From the NCBI GenBank assembly GCA_018334855.1, contig JAGXLE010000031.1:1-9852 (forward strand): a stretch of 9,852 nucleotides of DNA, read 5' to 3'. This document shows positions 1 through 5,946 of this stretch, piece by piece. Origin of the DNA: Desulfobacterales bacterium. Lineage in GTDB: Bacteria > Desulfobacterota > Desulfobacteria > Desulfobacterales > Desulfosalsimonadaceae. Position 1 is the first letter of the stretch. Each line of letters begins with the position of its first letter. The notes below the pieces were generated by a model. The model searched no databases. It was not told where the DNA came from and worked only from the letters and a program-made list of their open reading frames with translations. A program made the position numbers and the translations under genes.

Positions 1-430
1 ACTCTGTTCTCAATACCTGGATCGTTGCCTCACCCAGCTTTTCCTCCCCTGATCTTGAAAAACCGTGGTATTCGGCATATTCCATATGCACATACTTCTT
101 TGTCGAACAGGTGATAATTTCAGCATCCACGGGAATGCGGGAGACAAAAAAAAAGGCTTCCTTTATGCCCACGATCAAACCGCCTCCCTCCTGATTTTCG
201 CCTCCGGACTTCTTTATTTCATCGCACCGGATGGCAATCCCGGAAGTCTGGGCCACCAGCTCGACAATCACTATCGGATTGATATATCCGTTATAAAAAA
301 GGGGCCATTTCTCCGTCGGCACTGAACTGGCAACAGCCCTTTGCTCATCAGCCTCCACGATAGCGTCAAGCAGCTTCATCCGGCCACGCTGGATCAGGCA
401 GTCTTCAACTGATAAATAAGTCCGGCTCAT
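1..430 (-). CDS. Hotdog-fold 3-hydroxyacyl-ACP dehydratase-like protein (FabZ/ApeP type), 3' end beyond the window
   Basis: Reading leftward from an ATG at 428-430, the frame stays open for 143 codons and leaves the window at position 1, so the C-terminus is missing. The N-terminal half resembles thioester dehydratases of the FabZ/ApeP hotdog group. A Gly-Tyr-Ile-Asn-Pro stretch (residues 48-52) leads into the central-helix motif VELVAQ (56-61), whose Glu57 aligns with the catalytic Glu of FabZ. The FabZ catalytic His just before this helix is not present, which is more like the aryl-polyene dehydratase ApeP than FabZ. Later beta strands are seen around residues 84-97 and 103-115. The known family role is dehydration of ACP-bound 3-hydroxyacyl chains. 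It is divergent from an ACP gene, which supports a lipid or polyketide-type pathway. A run of nine A (146-154) is in frame, so there is no frameshift. The Shine-Dalgarno sequence is weak (aagag just before the ATG). The coding call is strong; the exact reaction is inferred. Confidence 0.75.
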   Translation of the reverse strand, partial: MSRTYLSVEDCLIQRGRMKLLDAIVEADEQRAVASSVPTEKWPLFYNGYINPIVIVELVAQTSGIAIRCDEIKKSGGENQEGGGLIVGIKEAFFFVSRIPVDAEIITCSTKKYVHMEYAEYHGFSRSGEEKLGEATIQVLRTE

Positions 431-581
431 CTCTTAAGCATTTCTGCAGCAACAATCCAAATTTTTGTCATATTTGAAAGCATATTGACTTATCGATCCC
501 CGGATGATATCCAAGATTTAAAATCAAATTGTTATTTATTTAATATAAAATAAATTTAAAGGCTTGGCAAGGACAATCTGA
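431..581. promoter_or_regulatory. AT-rich divergent intergenic region between the dehydratase-like gene and the ACP gene
   Basis: These 151 bases separate two divergently transcribed genes and must carry both promoters. The part nearest the ACP gene (about 515-560) is very AT-rich. A TTGACT hexamer at 485-490 is followed after 17 bases by TATCCA (508-513), a weak sigma70-like pair reading toward the ACP gene. The -10 match is poor, so the exact promoter is uncertain. A Shine-Dalgarno sequence (caagga, 568-573) sits 8 bases before the ACP start. I see no convincing operator palindrome. Confidence 0.35.
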
Positions 582-857
582 ATGCAGGAACTGATAGAAG
601 AACTCAAGACAAAGATTATCGACACCCTTTACCTTGAAGATATCGAGCCCGGCGACATTGACGAAAAAGCTCCGCTGGTAGGCGGAGACCTGGGAATCGA
701 TTCAATCGACATCCTTGAGCTGGTAATGATGATCGAACAGGATTATTCAGTTTCCATAGACAACAAGGAAGTAGGCGAAAAGGTATTTTCCTCGCTGGAG
801 GCGCTTGCCGAGTATATCTGCGAAAACAGACCGCAGGCGGCGGCCCGGCAGAATTAA
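582..857 (+). CDS. Acyl carrier protein
   Basis: This 91-residue acidic protein has the normal size of a discrete acyl carrier protein. The prosthetic-group motif LGIDSIDILEL starts at residue 37, with Ser41 as the 4'-phosphopantetheine attachment site. Predicted helices lie at about residues 1-17, 41-55 and 70-82, as expected for the four-helix ACP fold. The start is supported by caagga 8 bases upstream. Its role is to hold growing acyl or polyketide intermediates as thioesters in the cytoplasm. The sequence is not that of a housekeeping fatty-acid ACP (the usual DSLD motif is DSID here, and there is no fab gene order). It sits next to a dehydratase-like gene and 23 bases ahead of a radical SAM gene, so it is probably a dedicated ACP for a specialised lipid or polyene pathway. 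The last seven residues (PQAAARQN) look like a flexible tail. Confidence 0.92.
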   Translation: MQELIEELKTKIIDTLYLEDIEPGDIDEKAPLVGGDLGIDSIDILELVMMIEQDYSVSIDNKEVGEKVFSSLEALAEYICENRPQAAARQN

Positions 858-880
858 AGCCGCACCCTTTAAGGTATCTC

Positions 881-2146
881 ATGAACTTCAAGCTGATCTA
901 CCCCAGGTGGCCCAAACTGGCCCGCCAGACGGAATTCCACCTTCCGCCCCACGGGCCGGTTGTATTTGCCGCAGCCCTGCCGCAAGACGTTGACGTCGAA
1001 TTCGTGGACGAAAACCTGGAAGAAATCGATTTTGACCGGCCGGCTGATTTTGTGGGCATATCAATGATGCTCTCAAGCCAGGTCAAACGGGGCTGGCAAA
1101 TAGCCGATACCTATCGGGAAAAAGGAATCCCGGTAATCTTTGGCGGAATTGCCGCCATGCTCCACGCCGAAGAAACCTCAGAACACGCTGATGCCGTTTT
1201 CCTTGGAGAGGCAGAAGGCCGGATGGAAGAGGTATTCGCAGATTTTAAAAACGGGCGGCTCCGCAAGGTATATGACTATTTAAACGATCGGCCGCCCATT
1301 GAAACAGTCGGCCCTGCGCGCAGAGAGATACTTAAAAAGGAGCTTTATAATTACCGGGGTATCCAGATGGTTGACCTGGTACATGCTTCGCGGGGGTGCA
1401 GGTTTAACTGCTATCCTTGTGCTGTTTCTTACCTTGGCGGCAGACAGTTCCGCCCCCGGCCAATTGACCGGGCAATTGAGGAAATGGCATCGGTTGACAA
1501 CAAACGGCTTTTTCTCGTGGACAACTCCCTTGCCCAGGACACTCAGTGGGAAAAAGATTTGTTTAAAGAAATGATTCCCCTTAAAAAGAAATGGTGCTGC
1601 CATCCGATTGAAGATACTCCGGAAGTGCTGGATCTGGCAGCACAGGCAGGGGCCTGGTATGTCTACCAGGCAGTCTTTGACACCTCGGACTATATCAAAG
1701 ACCGCATCAAGCGCTATCATGATCACGGCATTGCGGTGGAGGGCACCATTCTGCTGGGCTTAGACACCCATACCGAGGATTTTATCAAGCGGCTGATCGA
1801 TTTTCTGCTCGAAATCGAACTCGACCTCGCAGAATTTACGGTGCTCACCCCGTTTCCCCACACCCGCGCCTTTGAAAAACTCCGTTCGGAAGACCGGATC
1901 TTTTCCTACGACTGGGATGACTATACCGCCGACAAGGTGGTGTATAACCCCGCCCAAATGACTGCGCAGCGGCTCCAGGAGATGCTGTATTACGCATGGG
2001 ACACTTTTTACCAGCAGGAGTCCCAGCAGGTAAAGATGTCTAAACTCTTCCAGCAGGTAATGCGCAAGGAAAAGGCCGACAACACCTACCAGCCCAGAAG
2101 AAGGGACCTGGTTCACCAGGCATTCGGCAGGCCGCTGCGGAAATAG
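881..2146 (+). CDS. B12-binding-domain radical SAM protein
   Basis: This 421-residue protein is the second gene of an operon, 23 bases after the ACP stop, with an aaggt Shine-Dalgarno sequence upstream. Residues about 1-125 resemble a Rossmann-like cobalamin-binding domain, with VGIS at 58-61, IPVIFGG at 83-89 and a Gly-Glu-Ala-Glu turn (109-112). The usual DxHxxG cobalamin-ligand motif is not visible. The radical SAM core follows: Cys173-x3-Cys177-x2-Cys180 (CRFNCYPC) should bind the 4Fe-4S cluster that cleaves S-adenosylmethionine. A strand with LLGLDTHTED (291-300) and a TPFPHTRAF segment (323-331) are typical of the BchE/hopanoid-methylase-like group. The substrate cannot be read from the sequence. 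With an ACP and a dehydratase-like gene next door, the likely substrate is an acyl or polyene chain. I recall radical SAM proteins of this kind in anammox ladderane-like loci, but have not checked. The family is secure; the reaction is open. Confidence 0.87.
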   Translation: MNFKLIYPRWPKLARQTEFHLPPHGPVVFAAALPQDVDVEFVDENLEEIDFDRPADFVGISMMLSSQVKRGWQIADTYREKGIPVIFGGIAAMLHAEETSEHADAVFLGEAEGRMEEVFADFKNGRLRKVYDYLNDRPPIETVGPARREILKKELYNYRGIQMVDLVHASRGCRFNCYPCAVSYLGGRQFRPRPIDRAIEEMASVDNKRLFLVDNSLAQDTQWEKDLFKEMIPLKKKWCCHPIEDTPEVLDLAAQAGAWYVYQAVFDTSDYIKDRIKRYHDHGIAVEGTILLGLDTHTEDFIKRLIDFLLEIELDLAEFTVLTPFPHTRAFEKLRSEDRIFSYDWDDYTADKVVYNPAQMTAQRLQEMLYYAWDTFYQQESQQVKMSKLFQQVMRKEKADNTYQPRRRDLVHQAFGRPLRK

Positions 2147-2191
2147 AAGACTTGCCCCTGTCTTTTCCGGATGAGGATTTTGCCCCGCGGA

Positions 2192-2209
2192 GCCGGGGTG
2201 AAACCCGGC
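2192..2209. terminator. GC-rich hairpin between convergent genes, possible terminator
   Basis: GCCGGG (2192-2197) and CCCGGC (2204-2209) form a perfect 6-bp stem with a 6-base loop. A competing stem, CCCCG/CGGGG, lies just upstream (2183-2198). The hairpin sits in the 77-base gap between the radical SAM stop and the stop of the leftward gene, where a shared terminator is expected. There is no U-tract on either side, so intrinsic termination is uncertain. Confidence 0.35.
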
Positions 2210-2223
2210 GTCAGGGTGCGGAT

Positions 2224-2631
2224 CTATTGGAGATCGATCTGCTCGCCGTCAACTTCAAGATAGAGCATTTCCCACTCGATTCCGTAGGGCCTGCGAATCC
2301 GATCGATCTGCTCCCGGTTGGACAGTTTCTTTTCAAACTCATGACTGCCTTCGGGCGGGATATGCGCGCTTATGGTCACCTCCTCGAGCACCTCCCGGAA
2401 AACCGTGTAAAACGAAAGTTTCACCTTTACCTTGAGGGCAAACGGGCTGCGGTTGACAAGCAACCCCTCGAGCCTCGGATCCCGCACCCGGTGAATAAAG
2501 GGAGTTTTGACCTCCATGTCCTCGTATGCCAGGTACATGTTGATAATATCATCCGGTATCATGGTGTGCCCGCCGGTTGCAAAAATAAACCCTGCGGCCA
2601 TAAACGCCAGATATTTTTTCGCCTTTTCCAT
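2224..2631 (-). CDS. Hypothetical membrane-anchored or secreted protein, FxLYD-like
   Basis: This 135-residue protein begins with a positively charged tip (MEKAKK) and a hydrophobic segment at about residues 8-20, read as an uncleaved anchor or signal peptide. I see no lipobox cysteine. The rest is likely extracytoplasmic. Residues about 54-104 (LEGLLVNRSP, then KVKLSFYTVF, then AHIPPEGSHEFE) have the rhythm of a small beta-sandwich of the FxLYD kind: a variable strand with an Asn-Arg-Ser turn, a strand, then a Pro-Pro-Glu-Gly turn. This is a similarity by eye, not a family assignment. The ATG at 2629-2631 is used because no other start in frame is plausible nearby. The nearby aggaa is only 0-1 bases from it, so the translation signal is poor. 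The 5' end lies just 14 bases from repeat copy A. Function is unknown. Confidence 0.68.
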   Translation of the reverse strand: MEKAKKYLAFMAAGFIFATGGHTMIPDDIINMYLAYEDMEVKTPFIHRVRDPRLEGLLVNRSPFALKVKVKLSFYTVFREVLEEVTISAHIPPEGSHEFEKKLSNREQIDRIRRPYGIEWEMLYLEVDGEQIDLQ

Positions 2632-2645
2632 TTCCTGACATTCCC

Positions 2646-2854
2646 GTAAAAAGCTGTATATACCGCCAGGGCGGTATATTTGCAGAAATCCTTAAAGCAC
2701 CTTGGCTGATCGGCGGTGCGAAAAAGGAGTTTCCTCTCTCCAGGAGCCTCTTCGAGCCTCGATTTCCGCTCGGAAACCCGCTTTTCCGCACCGCCGTCAG
2801 GGCAACACAGTTCAATTTCGCCAGAGCGCAAAAAAGGATCTACCTGAAAGTCAA
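2646..2854. repeat. Dispersed repeat, copy A (hairpin-forming)
   Basis: This segment shares the whole length and orientation of 7546-7760. The core 2696-2806 differs from 7600-7710 at 7 of 111 positions by hand count, with no gaps. It contains a perfect inverted repeat, ATATACCGCC/GGCGGTATAT (2658-2667 and 2670-2679), and a long imperfect stem: GGCGGTGCG (2712-2720) pairs with CGCACCGCC (2787-2795), the A run pairs with TTTT, and GTTTCC (2729-2734) pairs with GGAAAC (2772-2777). No transposase is present. The overlapping open frames on both strands look like by-products of the repeat. It resembles REP/MITE-like dispersed repeats; the mechanism of spread is unknown. Confidence 0.85.
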
Positions 2855-2880
2855 CTTTTTAGATTGCAGAATAAAAAGTT
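2853..2880. repeat. AT-rich perfect inverted repeat
   Basis: AACTTTTTA (2853-2861) and TAAAAAGTT (2872-2880) form perfect 9-bp arms around a 10-base loop, right at the 3' border of repeat copy A. Copy B has no equivalent, so it is either flanking DNA or a border feature unique to copy A. It could act as a weak terminator; the role is unknown. Confidence 0.55.
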
Positions 2881-3096
2881 CAAGATCAAGAAGCGCAAAT
2901 CGGATATCTATAAAAAATTATAATCACGCCCAAAAGAAAAGAAAATAATGATTCTTTCCGGGCTTTCGCGGCTGCGGCAAAAATTATTACGGATTTGATG
3001 AAAAACATATAGCCTGAAAGTCAATGCTGTGATATATCAAGTTTTAACGAATCTGAACAACGTTCACACCAATTCCCGCAAAAAAAAGACTTGCCA
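2855..3096. other. Non-coding AT-rich stretch
   Basis: This stretch has no convincing gene on either strand. It begins with the inverted repeat above. A 12-base sequence, cctgaaagtcaa, occurs at 2843-2854 (end of repeat A) and again at 3013-3024, bracketing 158 bases in direct orientation. The rest is A-rich, with scattered short hairpins. No promoter could be placed confidently for the short ORF that follows. Confidence 0.5.
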
Positions 3097-3318
3097 ATGC
3101 AGATCAAACTGCCCTGGAAAGAAGACTTTCTGGAACTCGAGCTGCCCGATTCCTGGCGGGTTCACCTGCCGGAGCGCGTTGACATTTCGGGCCGGTCGGA
3201 AGCCGGAGAAACCGAACTTTCCAAAGGAAGCAAAAAGCTGAAAAAAGACGCGGAAGTGGCTGTATTCCCCGACGGCGGGGCCACCTACCCGGATATCGGC
3301 TCTGCCCGGGTGCCATAA
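3097..3318 (+). pseudogene. Short ORF resembling a deleted LarA-family (lactate racemase) gene remnant
   Basis: From the ATG at 3097 (a TTG at 3091 is in frame) this frame gives 73 residues. The first ~20, beginning MQIKLPWKEDFLELELPDSW, resemble by memory the N-terminus of LarA-family nickel-dependent racemases, where an I-x-L-P-W/Y start precedes a strand and Leu-Pro turn. LarA proteins are usually around 420 residues, so nearly all catalytic residues, including the nickel-cofactor region, would be missing. The end (DAEVAVFPDGGATYPDI) has the look of a folded-domain C-terminal strand, which suggests an internal deletion joining two ends; this part is less certain. There is no clear Shine-Dalgarno sequence. 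It could instead be a genuine small protein of unknown role. It lies 28 bases after an A-rich tract and ahead of a strong terminator. Confidence 0.4.
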
Positions 3319-3397
3319 GCTGAGAAGAAGCCTTGCCGTTTGACCGAAATTTCCATATCTGATCTAAGACACCGGATTTTTGAACTGCAAAACAAAC

Positions 3398-3441
3398 ACG
3401 GCCGCAGGCGTTGAAAGGTGTCTTTTCAAACCCGCGGCCGT
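3398..3441. terminator. Strong bidirectional rho-independent terminator
   Basis: ACGGCCGC (3398-3405) pairs perfectly with GCGGCCGT (3434-3441). An inner imperfect stem (GTTGAAA near 3410-3416 with TTTCAAAC near 3424-3431) extends it. On the plus strand TTTT follows directly and more T lies at 3460-3466; on the minus strand the stem is followed by a T-rich tract (complement of 3387-3397). It can end transcription of the leftward isomerase gene (stop at 3475) and of the rightward short ORF. Confidence 0.8.
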
Positions 3442-3474
3442 TTTAATCCGGCAATTAAATTTTTTTAAAAATTT

Positions 3475-3903
3475 CTATACGATTTCCTGGAGGGTGATCT
3501 CGAATGTAAGGTCCTTGCCTGCCAGGGGATGGTTGGCATCCAGGGTCACCTTTTCTTCTTCAACGTTTGTCACGGTGACCACTATGTTCTGGCCTTCGCT
3601 CTGCTTGAGTTCCAGCTGCTGGCCGAGTTCGGGATCGATATGCTCGGGAAATTGGGATTTGTCCACCTCGATAACCATATCCTCCCTGTAATCACCGTAT
3701 GCTTTTTCCGGCGGAACCGTGGTTTCCGTGGTTTCTTCGGGCGACATGCCGATAACCGCCTCTTCAACACCCGGGATAATGTTGCCTTCCCCCACTTTAA
3801 ATTCCAGGGGATCTTTACCCTCCGAGCTGTCGAAGACCGAACCGTCATCGAGCTTGCCCTTGTAATGGATTTTCACGGTGTCGCCTGATTTTGCCTGTGT
3901 CAT
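3475..3903 (-). CDS. FKBP-type peptidyl-prolyl cis-trans isomerase, SlyD/FkpB-like
   Basis: The protein has 142 residues when started at the ATG 3901-3903, which has an excellent aaaggag Shine-Dalgarno sequence 7 bases upstream (3911-3917). The frame opens further upstream to 3960, but that extension of 19 residues has no ribosome site and is not used. The FKBP core is visible in VKIHYKG (10-16), GSVFDSS (21-27), LEFKVG (33-38), IIPGVEEA (42-49) and an AYGDY (68-72) segment. The insert-in-flap domain (about 71-120) follows, then the family signature DANHPLAGKDL (122-132) and a final strand. The metal-binding His-rich C-terminal tail of E. coli SlyD is absent, so nickel chaperoning is unlikely. 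The known role is prolyl isomerisation and folding assistance in the cytoplasm. It stands alone, ending at the strong terminator at 3398-3441. I am confident of the family, less of the exact subgroup. Confidence 0.9.
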   Translation of the reverse strand: MTQAKSGDTVKIHYKGKLDDGSVFDSSEGKDPLEFKVGEGNIIPGVEEAVIGMSPEETTETTVPPEKAYGDYREDMVIEVDKSQFPEHIDPELGQQLELKQSEGQNIVVTVTNVEEEKVTLDANHPLAGKDLTFEITLQEIV

Positions 3904-3932
3904 TGCTATTCTCCTTTCCTGGTGTAATAAAA

Positions 3933-3945
3933 GTCCCTGCGGGAC
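3933..3945 (-). promoter_or_regulatory. Small hairpin in the leader of the isomerase gene
   Basis: GTCCC (3933-3937) and GGGAC (3941-3945) form a 5-bp stem with a 3-base loop. On the coding (minus) strand the stem is followed by TTTTATT, like a very short intrinsic terminator or attenuator, about 30 bases before the start codon. Suggestive only. Confidence 0.25.
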
Positions 3946-3968
3946 GAAAAGGATGAACATTACATGGC

Positions 3969-3991
3969 CGCCTTTTATGCTTGAAAAGGCG
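3969..3991. promoter_or_regulatory. Perfect inverted repeat upstream of the isomerase gene, operator-like
   Basis: CGCCTTTT (3969-3976) and AAAAGGCG (3984-3991) are perfect 8-bp arms around a 7-base spacer. It lies 66 bases upstream of the isomerase start, at a position suited to an operator or leader hairpin. It is not the CIRCE heat-shock element. No repressor can be named. Confidence 0.45.
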
Positions 3992-4149
3992 TATTGAAGG
4001 GTTTCTCCAAGACAGAGCCAGATATTGAAATGAACAACCTTTCTAAATTTACCGGCTTTATTTATATTAAAATAATGTTTCTTTAAAACTTATGCAACCC
4101 CGAACCTTCAATTTTATTGTCTCAGGCATTTAGTTCTTTGCCGGGCCCA

Positions 4150-4165
4150 GGAAGACGATTCTTCC
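4150..4165. repeat. Short inverted repeat in the BCCT leader region
   Basis: GGAAGA (4150-4155) and TCTTCC (4160-4165) are perfect 6-bp arms around CGAT. It lies upstream of the putative promoter of the transporter operon and could be a regulator site. Such short palindromes also occur by chance. Confidence 0.25.
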
Positions 4166-4177
4166 AGGAGAACCGCT

Positions 4178-4261
4178 ATGATTTGTCTCTGGCAATTGCT
4201 GAAAGAACAAGCCCATGGCTTGACAAATAAGTTCGGGACAGCCATTATCATCAGGATATAA
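4178..4261 (+). CDS. Candidate 27-residue small ORF upstream of the BCCT gene
   Basis: An ATG at 4178 is preceded by aggag (4166-4170) at 7 bases, and the frame runs 27 codons to a TAA at 4259-4261 (start MICLWQLLKEQ, end GTAIIIRI). The ribosome site is better than that of the following transporter gene. It overlaps the -35/-10 pair at 4220-4248, so both cannot serve the same transcript unless there is an upstream promoter. There is no family resemblance. It is possibly a leader peptide, more likely chance. Confidence 0.2.
   Translation: MICLWQLLKEQAHGLTNKFGTAIIIRI
4220..4248 (+). promoter_or_regulatory. Sigma70-like promoter of the BCCT-Usp operon
   Basis: TTGACA (4220-4225, a perfect -35) is followed after 17 bases by CATTAT (4243-4248, 4 of 6 to TATAAT). 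This would give a leader of about 60 bases before the transporter ATG at 4314. It is the best promoter match in the window. The rest of the 410-base gap 3904-4313 holds the hairpins listed separately and an AT-rich block around 4058-4085 that may carry the promoter of the leftward isomerase gene. Confidence 0.55.
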
Positions 4262-4313
4262 ATAAATCTTTCCGGAACCTCAAACCAGCAAATACAGGAT
4301 ACAGGCACCCGGC

Positions 4314-5912
4314 ATGAACGAGAAAAGCAAACAGGTAAACTCAGAGCAGCGGCACCGGTACTTTGACATTCACCCTCCTGTTTTCTGGCCCGCAGCTATC
4401 CTGCTGGGACTTTTTATAGCAGTGTCCCTTGCTGTGGGCAAACCGATGGAGGCCGTGTTTTCAGGCATACAAAATGCCATCTCCAACAATTTCGGTTGGT
4501 TTTTAATTATTTCAGTAAATCTTTACCTCCTGGTAATGCTTTATATAGCTTTCAGCAAATACGGCGGGATCCGGCTGGGCGGTAAAAACGCAGTGCCCGA
4601 ATTTTCACGTACATCATGGTTTGCCATGCTGTTTTCAGCCGGCATGGGCATAGGCATTCTCTTCTGGAGTGTGGCAGAACCGATCTATCACTTTTCAGAC
4701 CCCGTTGTTGCCGCCAGCGGTACGGATGCAGCAAAAGAGGCCATGAAAATCACCTTCCTCCACTGGGGCCTGCATCCATGGGGCATCTACGCCCTGGTGG
4801 GAATGTCTCTGGCATTTTTCGCATTCAACCGAGGGCTGCCCCTTGCCATCCGCTCAATTTTTTATCCCCTGCTCGGCGACAGGGTATACGGATTCTGGGG
4901 AGACGTTATAGATGTACTGGCGGTGCTCTCCACCCTATTCGGCCTGGCGACATCACTGGGTTTTGGCGTACAGCAGGTCAATGCCGGCCTCAACCACCTC
5001 TTCGGCCTGCCTGACAACATATATTTCCAGGTGGTGCTGGTAGCAGCGATTACCGGGGCAGCCACCATATCAGTGGTCTCAGGTCTGGATCACGGTGTAA
5101 AACGCCTCTCGGAGCTAAATCTCGGCCTGGGTGCCCTGCTGCTGGCATTTCTTCTCCTTGCAGGCCCCACGTTGTTTATCCTCGATACATTCGTGCAAAA
5201 CACCGGGGTTTATTTAAACGAATTTTTCGAGATCAGCCTCTGGGCCGAAGGATACCGCCAGGACAACTGGCAGAATAAGTGGACAATATTTTACTGGTCG
5301 TGGTGGATTTCCTGGTCTCCCTTTGTGGGGATGTTTATCGCCAGAATTTCCAGGGGACGTACCGTTAGGGAATTTGTTCTAAGCGTGCTTATCGTGCCTT
5401 CGCTTCTCACCTTTTTATGGATCACTGCTTTCGGAGGCTCGGCACTGCTTATAGAACTCCGGGAGGCAGGACAGATTGCCGAAGTTGTGAGGCAAAACGT
5501 GGCCATCTCGATTTATGAACTGTTGGGACATTTTCCCCTGGCAATTATTGCCAATTTTGCGGCAGTCCTTCTGGTAATCAGTTTCTTTATCACCTCGTCG
5601 GATTCCGGATCCCTTGTAGTGGATGCCTTCACCTCGGGCGGGAAGCTTAATTCACCTGTGGCGCAGCGTGTTTTCTGGGCGTCCATGGAGGGTACGGTTG
5701 CAGCGGTACTGCTTATCGGAGGCGGGCTGGGGGCGCTGCAGACAGCTTCGATTACAACGGGCCTGCCTTTTGCTGCTGTGCTGATACTTATGGCCTTCAG
5801 CCTGAAAAAGGGACTGGAAAAAGAATACGAAAGCGAAGTACTCCGCGAAAAGGCGATTGAAAGGGAAAGCTACGAAGATCTTATAGAAAAAATCATAGAG
5901 AAACATCGTTGA
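4314..5912 (+). CDS. BCCT-family sodium-coupled betaine/osmolyte transporter
   Basis: This 532-residue integral membrane protein has about 12 hydrophobic segments, the normal size and layout of the betaine-choline-carnitine transporter family. The family motif GMGIG (110-114) followed by LFWSVAEP (116-123) is intact; the GMGIG form is typical of sodium-coupled betaine carriers such as BetP. The signature segment at 323-351 carries the aromatic box residues Trp328, Trp330, Trp331 and Trp334 that coordinate the trimethylammonium group, then RISRGRTVREF (344-354). SSDSG (428-432) is also conserved. The N-terminal tail is short (about 20 residues) and the C-terminal tail (about 498-532) is a charged, probably helical segment like the osmosensing tails of BetP-type proteins, though shorter. 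It should import glycine betaine or a related compatible solute across the inner membrane. The precise substrate is not determined. The Shine-Dalgarno sequence is weak. It is the first gene of an operon with a universal stress protein. Confidence 0.93.
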   Translation: MNEKSKQVNSEQRHRYFDIHPPVFWPAAILLGLFIAVSLAVGKPMEAVFSGIQNAISNNFGWFLIISVNLYLLVMLYIAFSKYGGIRLGGKNAVPEFSRTSWFAMLFSAGMGIGILFWSVAEPIYHFSDPVVAASGTDAAKEAMKITFLHWGLHPWGIYALVGMSLAFFAFNRGLPLAIRSIFYPLLGDRVYGFWGDVIDVLAVLSTLFGLATSLGFGVQQVNAGLNHLFGLPDNIYFQVVLVAAITGAATISVVSGLDHGVKRLSELNLGLGALLLAFLLLAGPTLFILDTFVQNTGVYLNEFFEISLWAEGYRQDNWQNKWTIFYWSWWISWSPFVGMFIARISRGRTVREFVLSVLIVPSLLTFLWITAFGGSALLIELREAGQIAEVVRQNVAISIYELLGHFPLAIIANFAAVLLVISFFITSSDSGSLVVDAFTSGGKLNSPVAQRVFWASMEGTVAAVLLIGGGLGALQTASITTGLPFAAVLILMAFSLKKGLEKEYESEVLREKAIERESYEDLIEKIIEKHR

Positions 5913-5946
5913 TAATACATAAATGCCAACAGGAACCCGATTAGCC

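Noticed and set aside
146..154. Run of nine A suspected to break the dehydratase-like gene by frameshift
   Set aside because: Recounting the codons from the ATG at 430 shows the run fills exactly three codons in frame, and a sensible protein continues beyond it.
65..325. Plus-strand 86-codon frame at the left edge
   Set aside because: It is antisense to the dehydratase-like gene, whose frame gives a recognisable protein and stays open across the whole segment.
2658..2679. Perfect palindrome considered as a stand-alone operator
   Set aside because: It lies inside repeat copy A and has a diverged counterpart in copy B, so it is better described as part of the repeat.
2549..2831. Minus-strand open frames over repeat copy A, matching one over copy B (7349-7795)
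   Set aside because: Again the shared part is only the repeat. The frames run into real genes (the hypothetical protein and amzA) in antisense or shifted frames and lack ribosome sites.
2702..2923. Open frame on the plus strand inside repeat copy A, similar to one at 7606-7950
   Set aside because: The similarity is fully explained by the nucleotide repeat. The frame crosses a long hairpin, has Arg/Ser-rich low-complexity content and no family resemblance, and the downstream parts of the two frames differ.
3904..3960. N-terminal extension of the isomerase to 3960
   Set aside because: It has no ribosome site and no family match, whereas the internal ATG at 3901-3903 has a perfect Shine-Dalgarno sequence and the normal family start.
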